Positions 45,801-51,614 of a stretch of 64,000 bases of DNA are shown here, piece by piece. The stretch comes from HGM04593 sp045654885 (GTDB taxonomy: Bacteria; Bacteroidota; Bacteroidia; Bacteroidales; Bacteroidaceae), in NCBI GenBank assembly GCA_045654885.1, contig JAZOOF010000051.1, positions 132,702-196,701 on the forward strand, in the 5' to 3' direction. Position numbers and translations under genes: made by a program. The notes beneath the pieces were generated by a model. It was not told the origin of the DNA and did no database searches. It was given only the letters and a program-made list of their open reading frames with translations. Numbering within the stretch: position 1 is the stretch's first letter; each line of letters begins with the position of its first letter.

Positions 45801-47410
45801 GGGGTGTCTTTGTATTCTTCACCATCGAATAAGAAATTTTCGTAGCTGTCCATGCCGTACTCCAACTCGAAATTTTTTCTATACATTTTTTTGATATTCT
45901 CTGGTGCTTCTCCATCTTTTTCTACTGATTTTCTAACCCAGATTACATTGTTGTTTATCAAGAAGTTAATGGTGCTGACCATCTCTCCCAAGAATCTTTC
46001 CAAATCTGCCTGTCTATTTCTTGAAAAGATATTTGTTTTTGCTATAAGTATGGGTATGAAAAGTGCAGTGTCATGCCTGTAACTCTCAGTAGTTTTGAAT
46101 GCTGTCAAAAGCTCAGGAAGGTACGGGTGACGCTCTGTCTCGTCATATATTTTTTTAACGATATTCTGCTTGTAATTGTTTAATTGGGGAATATAGTCTC
46201 CAATGGTTTCTGCATTAGAGTTCCCTTCTAGTTCGTTCCACAGCCAATCCCTGATGTCACGTTCCTCATCATCGGATGAAATTGGTGGAATTGTAATGAC
46301 TTTTGTCAATTGGTCATCATCAAATGGCTTGCGGCCATAATCTCTCCATCGTTCGCGAAAATTATTAAAAGCAGACGGAATGGTTGTGGCTATTATGTAT
46401 ATATGATTGAAATTTGTTACTATATCAAAGAAATCAAATAACTCATTATTTGACAGCATGCCAAAGACATCCTTAATCTGGTCGCATAGAATGAAGAATT
46501 CGTTTAATGTGTTTTTTTTGTTGTAATGATCCTTCTCTCCTTCCAGGAAGTGATACACCTCTTTAATATTGTCCTGGTTAAGGACAATTATATTTTTGTC
46601 GGCGAGGAATCCCAATGCATATTGTTCATTCTTAGTGGAACTGATTTGAGTCAATTGTTGCGGGTCGGCAAGCAACTGGTATATGGCACGTGTTTTTCCG
46701 GCTCCTGGAGCTCCCTGTAGAACAATAAACTTGCGTTGTTCAGCCATTGCTTCTTGCAGCATGCCATCAACAGAGCGTCTTTGACAATATTTGTTGCCAA
46801 GGAAACCATTGATAACATTGGCTCTATTTTCATCAAAATAGAGCTCTTTGGCTTCAACATCACGGCCAAATCGTGATATCTTTGCAAGGAATTTTGCTCT
46901 GAATAGTTTGTCTGTATAATACAGTCTTATGAATTCCTCGTGTAATTCTTTGAGTAAATCATCTATTTTGTTGTATTCGTAGCTTATACAGTAATGTTCT
47001 TCTTTGTTATTTTGTATTTGCTTTGCCTGTTGTTGGATGTAGTCAAATGTTACGTGGTTCTCCGGGATGGGCTCATTCTTTTTTTCTACAGGTATATTTA
47101 TAGGGTGAAATACGCTGATAATTATCTGTAAACCCCTATTTTGTGCTTCAAGCACAAGTTCCAACTCCTTCCATGTGTTATAGCCGACCGTATGTTGGGG
47201 TATTAGGCATATGAACCAATCGGCACTCAGTATTATGTCGTTTATTTCCTCTTGTTTTGTTATTGTGCCCCAAACAGTTGCATGTTCGGCACAGTCATAT
47301 ATCCAGTCAATTTTTATGATATTGAGCCTCTGTAATTCTATTAATTTGTCCTTTACGCACTTTTTTTCTTCAAGTTTAACAGCGCTGGAAATAACGATTT
47401 TTAGTTTCAT
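42875..47410 (-). CDS. TIR-like/STAND NTPase with long helical C-terminus, probable anti-phage protein
   Basis: A 1511-residue protein with three parts. Residues 1 to ~165 look like a TIR or TIR-like domain: strand KIVISSAV, then ADWFICLIPQHTVGYNTWKE, where W80 and E84 fit the W-x3-E of the TIR active-site helix. Residues ~205-450 are a P-loop NTPase: Walker A LQGAPGAGKT (K239), Walker B-like FFILCDQI (D310) and sensor strand YIIATTIPSAF, the pattern of STAND proteins. Residues ~550-1511 are almost wholly helical with PPR/TPR-like units such as SELYNSMMSKLIELGE and LRPDIRTVTLLMEAVQ. In Avs-type STAND proteins such repeats sense phage proteins and the N-terminal domain kills the cell, often by NAD+ depletion; that function is inferred. 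A+T-rich, alone on its transcript. Confidence 0.75.
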   Translation of the reverse strand: MKLKIVISSAVKLEEKKCVKDKLIELQRLNIIKIDWIYDCAEHATVWGTITKQEEINDIILSADWFICLIPQHTVGYNTWKELELVLEAQNRGLQIIISVFHPINIPVEKKNEPIPENHVTFDYIQQQAKQIQNNKEEHYCISYEYNKIDDLLKELHEEFIRLYYTDKLFRAKFLAKISRFGRDVEAKELYFDENRANVINGFLGNKYCQRRSVDGMLQEAMAEQRKFIVLQGAPGAGKTRAIYQLLADPQQLTQISSTKNEQYALGFLADKNIIVLNQDNIKEVYHFLEGEKDHYNKKNTLNEFFILCDQIKDVFGMLSNNELFDFFDIVTNFNHIYIIATTIPSAFNNFRERWRDYGRKPFDDDQLTKVITIPPISSDDEERDIRDWLWNELEGNSNAETIGDYIPQLNNYKQNIVKKIYDETERHPYLPELLTAFKTTESYRHDTALFIPILIAKTNIFSRNRQADLERFLGEMVSTINFLINNNVIWVRKSVEKDGEAPENIKKMYRKNFELEYGMDSYENFLFDGEEYKDTPLSTAYSYGINEIIWNELEREDFSRHIKGEGTVLKNIQECQDVVRAAKEFHRAFPNIRSLRRILPRIPRTNCYEEASKELWNYVYKECEKYDPKDGEVEEFLTTVGMLIGRAKELSQIKEAINIITNKNLSPDYNTIGELYSTKIHLNKGIRTEITNYISELQECYQLRYENFFSLSRRITFYDMTFDEAIKEVTESKYVLNGCEKAMTLQEAVAATTTKIELFNLERLFALLARKGETVEQWKRLFELHKSLHINIKRSAIYQYFSVIVDQFKSHVTNEEETERKMLTELQELIEQFGNVIANEDKESCYFYSIEASWSFKQALPIYQYYLECFDTDNQRLISIALRTVCNNEFQTALNFLIETDERLKAKKQKLSDICYNNLIKSAPNMGEALGVVPYITHLQDHTLTSILTILKNRKIEDKQSHSGFKTDPKIFYYAYSAIMRDVFFELRKSPHVIGILYDLSTTHKHERFIRNTFLSHIEESERYELIDYSTTISSIRMRKKYRSLEETWQIFNICRNYFHNNKRYVDSELYNSMMSKLIELGEKGIEQEEILLDAIDRLRNIINEDYNRIIRDEHFVPSLYRLFPEKRIVDDAGNINKEFINDINSTYFTKNQALNNILKELKKEEYGFDIMWKFYEYMIEYYHKNGKRKTLRPDIRTVTLLMEAVQTAEQLEKAEDAAKIWGFESALLSNRLLRDAHEKARKEVSCNPIEEKKMTPPNRKPIKQEDKNNYKDRTDNVIELAKKDIYTYGCLTSVQTNKYLDDIHNIIKDINKSKFLRPDIAKKCKVGVYMNILNNLIDKYYNKLSFDAISYTYLVKISPKWDVKRWIEEFQKHEEEYKHDFVFCSAISCSFDVCNEDIDIGLSYFDFWQDIVHNIGYDPTDPTSVSEFTEVSQFNNVEDFDGYWLTRSNHSILEMRHFWRNRHDKTALRFIKEEMEHFEQHGVQFPQLLIDKESIDFKDIIEEYADLIN

Positions 47411-47620
47411 GATTATTGATCTTCAGGTTTGACGTGTTTTATTTGCTCTAAAGATATATTGTTTTATTTGAAAATCATAATAAATAGGTAATTGAATAAG
47501 ATTAAGGTGGTATATTATTGTTCACTTCAGTTTGTACCCTCTTTTTTTATTGCTATCATAAATATCCCTCCCCCGAGACCGCTTCTCAATACTTTATTGG
47601 CCAAAATAGATTTAATAAAA
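47411..47620. other. A+T-rich intergenic stretch upstream of the TIR-STAND gene
   Basis: No gene is seen. On the minus strand TATCTTTA near 47446-47453 resembles the -7 box and is a candidate promoter for the large gene, but no -33 box is clear. The run from about 47566 to 47600 is less A+T-rich than its surroundings; its origin is unknown to me. Confidence 0.35.
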
Positions 47621-47656
47621 ATAAGGGAACAAGTCAAAATAGACTTGCTCCCTTAT
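47621..47656 (-). terminator. Terminator hairpin after the acidic-tail gene remnant
   Basis: ATAAGGGA-A-CAAGTC pairs with GACTTG-C-TCCCTTAT over 15 positions with one mismatch and a 6-base loop. On the minus strand it is followed by a T-rich tract. No intact gene ends here; only the short frame stopping at 47689 does. Confidence 0.7.
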
Positions 47657-47688
47657 TGTAAATCAGCGATTTATCGATTGATTCCTTA

Positions 47689-47820
47689 TCAATACTCCTC
47701 TTCATCAAAGAAATCTTGCCTCCTTTTTACTCCCTGATAACCACCAATATATAACTGACTATCCCGTTGGGGTAGTATTCGGGCAGTATCTGGTATATTG
47801 GGCAGTGCCGAAATGCCTTT
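47689..47820 (-). pseudogene. 43-codon gene remnant with acidic tail like the DUF2795 gene
   Basis: On the minus strand a 43-codon frame without a start codon runs from 47820 to the stop at 47689 and ends RRQDFFDEEEY. The DUF2795 gene at 50120-50341 ends EDFFFDEEEY. Both stops are followed, after 30-45 bases, by ATTGTAAATC next to a terminator hairpin. This suggests a duplicated or displaced 3' gene end. Only the last ~9 codons are alike, so a shared origin is possible but not proved. Two GGGCAGT repeats and a variant lie inside it. Confidence 0.45.
47770..47806. repeat. GGGCAGT repeat cluster, left copy
   Basis: GGGTAGT (47770), GGGCAGT (47781) and GGGCAGT (47800); the first spacing is 11 bases. 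Followed 44 bases later by CTACTACTCCT and a small hairpin (47855-47860 with 47868-47873). The same arrangement occurs at 49914-49967. Confidence 0.7.
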
Positions 47821-47895
47821 TTAATTACTCTAAAATTGTCTCAAAATCTACTACTCCTCTTCTTCGGAGAGGATAAACCAGCAAAAAAATATTTG

Positions 47896-48147
47896 TTAGA
47901 CACCGAAATACTTCTCAAAGAACGACTTCAACTTCTCTATCACAGTCTTCTTTTTCTCTTGCCTGTTGCCACCACCGAAGCGGGACATTGCTGGGAGTAT
48001 CTTGTCAATGTCTGTGCCTGTTGTGCGTATCGCTCCATCACGAAAAGCGTTCTCCACGAACTTGGCGGTCTCGTCCGCTTTCAGGTTCTCACTTGTGATA
48101 ATCTCATTCAGTTCGTCCTGCTTACACTGCTTTTCATATGCCTCCCA
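47896..48147 (-). pseudogene. hsdR: hsdR remnant (3' end of a type I restriction subunit gene)
   Basis: The minus strand reads 83 codons up to the TAA at 47896: WEAYEKQCKQDELNEII, ENLKADETAKFVENAFRDG, TTGTDIDKILPAMSRFGGG and a final VIEKLKSFFEKYFGV. This is the conserved C-terminus of type I restriction enzyme R subunits. An in-frame TAA (48148-48150) precedes the Trp codon and nothing upstream continues the homology, so the helicase and nuclease parts are gone; hsdM and hsdS are absent too. HsdR would be ~1000 residues. It is a relic of a former defence gene at this site. Confidence 0.82.
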
Positions 48148-48385
48148 TTAGAGCAAAAAAATGGAATTTACTTGTCTTGTTCCTTAATAATCGGAATAAT
48201 AAATTCCGATTTATCGGTGTAAAGATATATAAATCATTTGAATATTTCATTATACGAAGATTTTTCCCCACCTTGGTAATTGTGTCTCTTCGCATTCTTA
48301 TTCTATGCAATAATGATTTTGGTGTTATTTTAAAAATCGTAATCAACAAAAATAATAATTATTTCTTCGTCGGCAAAAAAAGAAA
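48148..48385. other. A+T-rich intergenic stretch, no gene seen
   Basis: Sequence between the hsdR stub and the terminator of the two-gene unit. It holds one perfect 9-bp inverted repeat (AATCGGAAT at 48189-48197 with ATTCCGATT at 48203-48211). No open frame here looks coding. Confidence 0.4.
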
Positions 48386-48406
48386 CAGCCACCATTTCGG
48401 CGGCTG
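48386..48406 (-). terminator. Terminator of the DUF5675 two-gene unit
   Basis: CAGCCACC and GGCGGCTG pair with one mismatch; on the minus strand the hairpin is followed by TTTCTTTTTTT. It lies about 55 bases past the stop of the secreted protein gene. Confidence 0.8.
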
Positions 48407-48462
48407 CATAATGAAGATAGTTTTATGTATTGAAGGTGGTTATTCCTTGATTCTTGTTTTTG

Positions 48463-49095
48463 TTATTTGCTGTTCATCACATTTTTGAAGTCTTCCATAA
48501 AAAGCACTCCTGTATTGAAATATTCAAAAGCGATAGACATCGTTTTCATCATCGCGGGGTACTTTTCCTTGTTCTTGTTATAGAGCTTGTTGAATTCCTC
48601 TTGTTGGTGATTGCCATCAATAATGTTCGACCAATAGAATTGCCAAAATTGCATCTGATGTCCTTTTTCTATTTTTGACAAACAATATAGGAATACATCA
48701 TTTCTATGTTGCATTGTGTAATGTAGCAATCCTTGCAGATGGTTTGGTGCATCGGCGTCAAGCAAGGCTCCAACCGATAATGCTATTAACTTATTACAGT
48801 ATAGAGTGTCGTTTATTGCATAACATTCCGCGAGAGCCTTTATGTGCTCATATGCTTGGCTGTACATTGACAAGTCGTACCCTTCCTTGTCGCTGTATTT
48901 ATATGTAGAGTTAAAATCGTCCCAATTATCAGGAAAAGCCTTGAAAAAATCTAGTTGCAACTCTCTTGATTGTGGATTTTTAAATAATTTTCTGTATGTT
49001 TTATTCATCAGTGCAGTGTCAACAGGGAAATATTGTGCTGTGGCTGTTGAAAGTAGCGTCGCAAATAGCAATAGCGTAAGAAAAATCTGTTTCAT
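48463..49095 (-). CDS. Secreted protein of unknown function, candidate immunity protein
   Basis: A 210-residue protein with a clear Sec signal peptide (basic start, hydrophobic core, STATAQ cleavage near residue 21). The mature ~190 residues are mostly helical, with many aromatic residues, and carry no motif I recognise. It starts 25 bases after the stop of the DUF5675 gene and the two share a promoter and terminator. A cytoplasmic peptidoglycan-type enzyme followed by a periplasmic partner is the usual layout of effector-immunity pairs, so immunity is a reasonable but unproved guess. A+T-rich codon use unlike the housekeeping genes nearby. Confidence 0.7.
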   Translation of the reverse strand: MKQIFLTLLLFATLLSTATAQYFPVDTALMNKTYRKLFKNPQSRELQLDFFKAFPDNWDDFNSTYKYSDKEGYDLSMYSQAYEHIKALAECYAINDTLYCNKLIALSVGALLDADAPNHLQGLLHYTMQHRNDVFLYCLSKIEKGHQMQFWQFYWSNIIDGNHQQEEFNKLYNKNKEKYPAMMKTMSIAFEYFNTGVLFMEDFKNVMNSK

Positions 49096-49120
49096 AAGAA
49101 AAATTGTTTCTAAAAATACA

Positions 49121-49711
49121 TTACTCGGAATCTACATTTATTTTTATTCCATTATGTCCGTAGTTGTCAAAAAAATCAAAAAGTTCTTTTGCTTTTTTCT
49201 TGGATTCCCAAACATTGTAAGTTTCAGTCTCTTTATCATATGAATAATTTTCGCCAGGCAAAAAACAGCCTTCCGTATCCTTCCCATAATTACCAGTATG
49301 TATGGCAATGCCACTACGACCGGGCACACTATCTACATACCATTGATAAGTTAATTGAATATCTGTTTCTCCTCTTTTTCTTTTTTCTGTGTTTATCCTT
49401 TCTTCTAATATTTTCTTAGGAATGACTTTGTAGTTTCCTTGTGCAATTGATGTATCACTATTTTTTATTTTTGCTCTATTATAGTCTGTTTCTGGTTCAA
49501 GAAAATAACCTTTTATTGAGTCTATTTTATTGCCTGTTTCATCGTATGCCATTGCAATAAATTTGCTCACAGTGCTTTTCTTACCATACCCGATTCTAGT
49601 TGTATTTACAATAACATTAGTTTTTGGCTTTTGTATTATTTCACCCTCTTGGCCATCCTCAAATGCTGTTGCAATTTCAAAAATGCTTGGTCTGTTTAAG
49701 TAATTTGCCAT
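49121..49711 (-). CDS. DUF5675-like protein, candidate peptidoglycan-active effector
   Basis: A 196-residue protein without a signal peptide. The C-terminal half has VPGRSGIAIHTGNYGKDTEGC (residues 129-149 in two pieces: VPGRSGIAIH and DTEGC), the DUF5675 pattern, with H138 and C149 as candidate catalytic residues in an arrangement that recalls L,D-transpeptidase/amidase active sites. The N-terminal ~90 residues are not recognised and may be a delivery part. Followed directly by a secreted protein gene. It could be a type VI-type cargo effector, a phage-derived lysis protein or an orphan; no T6SS gene or phage gene is visible. The domain call is moderately sure, the function is inference. Confidence 0.65.
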   Translation of the reverse strand: MANYLNRPSIFEIATAFEDGQEGEIIQKPKTNVIVNTTRIGYGKKSTVSKFIAMAYDETGNKIDSIKGYFLEPETDYNRAKIKNSDTSIAQGNYKVIPKKILEERINTEKRKRGETDIQLTYQWYVDSVPGRSGIAIHTGNYGKDTEGCFLPGENYSYDKETETYNVWESKKKAKELFDFFDNYGHNGIKINVDSE

Positions 49712-49741
49712 ATTAAAAAAGTTTTACTGTCAATAATACCG

Positions 49742-49749
49742 CAAAATTA
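49742..49749 (-). promoter_or_regulatory. Proximal -7 box before the DUF5675 gene
   Basis: Minus-strand TAATTTTG, exact TAnnTTTG, 30 bases upstream of the ATG at 49711. An inverted repeat GTGGCAA/TTGCCAC (49763-49769, 49780-49786) lies just upstream and could be an operator. Confidence 0.5.
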
Positions 49750-49802
49750 CTGTATGATTCCCGTGGCAAGGTTGCTGATTTGCCACTTTCTTATTATTAC
49801 CC

Positions 49803-49833
49803 CAAATATACAACCTCAACCATCGGTTGTCAA
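49803..49833 (-). promoter_or_regulatory. Distal promoter of the DUF5675 unit, sigma70-like spacing
   Basis: Minus-strand TTGACA (49828-49833), 17 bases, TATATTTG (49803-49810). This satisfies both the classic -35/-10 pattern and the Bacteroidetes -7 box, which is uncommon in this window. Confidence 0.55.
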
Positions 49834-49913
49834 TACCTTGTCGGGAAAAGATTTACTATTTTGTTTACTTTAACAAACAGGTGTTTTTGCAAAAAGTGCC
49901 TTGTAGAGCATCT

Positions 49914-50035
49914 GGGCAGTGCTTGGGCAGTGTCATCCCTCTTACTTACTACTCCTTTTTTCAGGAGGATTTGGTAATAGTTTCAGGGCAGTATTTGGGC
50001 AGTCTCGCCCCATTTTCGGGCAGTATTTGGGCAGT
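49914..50035. repeat. GGGCAGT iteron cluster, right copy
   Basis: Six exact GGGCAGT copies start at 49914, 49925, 49986, 49997, 50018 and 50029, in three pairs each spaced 11 bases; the repeating unit is close to TATTTGGGCAG. A TTACTACTCCT hairpin (49952-49956 with 49963-49967) follows the first pair, as in the left copy at 47.8 kb. One helical turn between copies suggests a protein-binding array. The stretch 49834-50050 otherwise holds no gene. Confidence 0.75.
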
Positions 50036-50050
50036 ATTTAGGCAAAAAAA

Positions 50051-50075
50051 GACCGACTGGACTGCCCAGTCGGTC
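50051..50075 (-). terminator. Terminator of the DUF2795 gene
   Basis: GACCGACTGG/CCAGTCGGTC perfect 10-bp stem, 5-base loop; on the minus strand followed by CTTTTTTT. Confidence 0.88.
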
Positions 50076-50119
50076 ATTGTAAATCGTTGATATTTGTGTG
50101 TTTAACCTATATCAACCTC

Positions 50120-50341
50120 TTAATACTCCTCCTCGTCAAAGAAGAAATCCTCTTTGCTTGGGTAGTCGGGCCAGATGTCTTCTATGCTTTCGTAAACATC
50201 GCCTTCGTCCTCAATCTCCTGCAGGTTCTCAATAACCTCCAATGGCGCGCCCGAGCGTACTGCGTAGTCAATGAGCTCGTCCTTTGTTGCCGGCCATGGT
50301 GCATCCTCCAATTTAGATGCCAATTCAAGTGTCCAATACAT
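50120..50341 (-). CDS. DUF2795 domain small protein
   Basis: A 73-residue acidic protein: YWTLELASKLEDAPWPATKDELIDYAVRSGAP is the DUF2795 pattern (a short helical domain seen in small bacterial proteins of unknown function), followed by a Glu/Asp-rich tail. Likely cytoplasmic. It lies 61 bases downstream of the cobalamin adenosyltransferase gene on the same strand and may share its transcript. It marks the return to ordinary chromosomal sequence at the right edge of the accessory region. Confidence 0.85.
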   Translation of the reverse strand: MYWTLELASKLEDAPWPATKDELIDYAVRSGAPLEVIENLQEIEDEGDVYESIEDIWPDYPSKEDFFFDEEEY

Positions 50342-50402
50342 ATCTAAAAAGTATTATTTTGTTAGTTTTTGTTAAGTGCGTGCAAAAGTAACTTAATTTT
50401 AT

Positions 50403-50942
50403 TTATTTGCAAGCCTTTTGCCATATTTTTTCCTTTCCGTCGAGGAGTTGGCGCTGGAGCACGAACAGGTAGTCCGACAGACGGTTCACGTACACCATTG
50501 CAAGGGGTGGAATTTCATGCTCTTTGCCAAGTGTTGTCATCCCCCTTTCGGCACGGCGGCAGATGGTGCGGCATACATTGGCGCGGGCAGCCTGCTCAGT
50601 GCCTGCGGGCAGTATGAAACTTTTCAACTGCGGCAGCGAGGCGCTTATGGCATCAATCTCTTTTTCAAGTTTTTCGATGTCGCTCTCGTCAACAGGGCTA
50701 TCTTGGCAATTCTCATTTGCCAGGTGACACCCGATGTTGAATATGCAGTTTTCAATCTCTTCTATGAAACCTATGGTTTGGGCATTGTCGAGCGATGCGG
50801 CAAGCAACCCCAAATGGGCATTCAGCTCATCGAGCGTGCCGTATGCCTCCACCCTTGGATGGTCTTTTGCAACGCGTGTACCGCCGCATAGCGAGGTGGT
50901 GCCGTTGTCACCTGTTCCTGTGTATATGGTAGCTTTTTTCAT
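50403..50942 (-). CDS. Cob(I)yrinic acid a,c-diamide adenosyltransferase, PduO type
   Basis: A 179-residue ATP:corrinoid adenosyltransferase making adenosylcobalamin. The N-terminal ATP loop YTGTGDNGTTSL, VEAYGTLDELNAHLG, and the C-terminal TEQAARANVCRTICRRAERG with the Arg cluster are the PduO/MMAB signatures. Most cobalamin genes are absent from the window, so the enzyme probably serves imported corrinoids. It follows the methyltransferase gene by 7 bases and metK lies further upstream, so it is likely on the metK transcript. Confidence 0.95.
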   Translation of the reverse strand: MKKATIYTGTGDNGTTSLCGGTRVAKDHPRVEAYGTLDELNAHLGLLAASLDNAQTIGFIEEIENCIFNIGCHLANENCQDSPVDESDIEKLEKEIDAISASLPQLKSFILPAGTEQAARANVCRTICRRAERGMTTLGKEHEIPPLAMVYVNRLSDYLFVLQRQLLDGKEKIWQKACK

Positions 50943-50949
50943 TTCGGGG

Positions 50950-51597
50950 CTATCTTTTCAGTGTGTAGTGCTGTTTTATTCTCTCCTTGTCAAAGAGTAG
51001 CAGTCCGTAGCTGTACATGTCGTATGTGATTACCGTGGCAGTGTCGCCAACAAGCTGTTGCCACCACTCCTGTATGCTCTTGTTGCGGTTTATGCCGTCA
51101 ACAACAATAATGCTGTTTTTGTTTGTGTGGGGCAGTGCGGCACGTAGCAGCGCGTATGCATCATCGGTTGCGCTTGCATCAACATAGAGCATGCCTATTT
51201 CTCCCACCTTCTCAATGATTGCAGGCAGTTGTTCTGTGCTGTGGGCAATGTTGCACCCCATCTCGTTAAGCAGGGATTGGCGGCCGTCCGTCATTTCCGC
51301 GGGGGCTATGGCATAGTGCGTCACGCTCGGCCTTGCAAGCTGCATTGTACATGCCGCAGTGGCGCTTCCCATGGAGATGCAGCTTGCGGGACTGTGATGG
51401 TTGACAATGCGGAAGAGCTCGCGGAAATGGCTGCGCTTGCGACGGTTGCCGCCGACAATCTTGTCTAACACTGGGTAGGCATAGTAGGGTAACCTCTCCT
51501 TCAGCACTTGCGTGACGAAGAAAAAGGACGAGGGGGATTGTATTCCATATCCCCCATTGTGCCTTTTACGGTTTATCCAGTCGCCAAACTTTAGCAT
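50950..51597 (-). CDS. Class I SAM-dependent methyltransferase-like protein
   Basis: A 215-residue protein with a Rossmann-type pattern: SPASCISMGSATAACTMQLA around residue 72 in the position of the SAM loop, IGMLYVDASATDDAYALL further on, and NSIIVVDGINRNKSIQEWW, resembling O-methyltransferases of the class I family. The glycine-rich loop is degenerate (SMGSAT), so SAM binding is likely but not certain. The ATG at 51597 is chosen because the longer frame runs into metK; it begins 17 bases after the metK stop. Substrate unknown. Confidence 0.75.
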   Translation of the reverse strand: MLKFGDWINRKRHNGGYGIQSPSSFFFVTQVLKERLPYYAYPVLDKIVGGNRRKRSHFRELFRIVNHHSPASCISMGSATAACTMQLARPSVTHYAIAPAEMTDGRQSLLNEMGCNIAHSTEQLPAIIEKVGEIGMLYVDASATDDAYALLRAALPHTNKNSIIVVDGINRNKSIQEWWQQLVGDTATVITYDMYSYGLLLFDKERIKQHYTLKR

Positions 51598-51614
51598 TGC
51601 CTGTCGACCTGATA

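Noticed and set aside
47836..48222. 128-codon plus-strand open frame
   Set aside because: It is antisense to the hsdR stub, whose minus-strand translation matches a conserved family end.
49914..50035. GGGCAGT array as a CRISPR
   Set aside because: Repeats are 7 bases with 4-14-base gaps of similar sequence, no spacers of normal length, and no cas genes.
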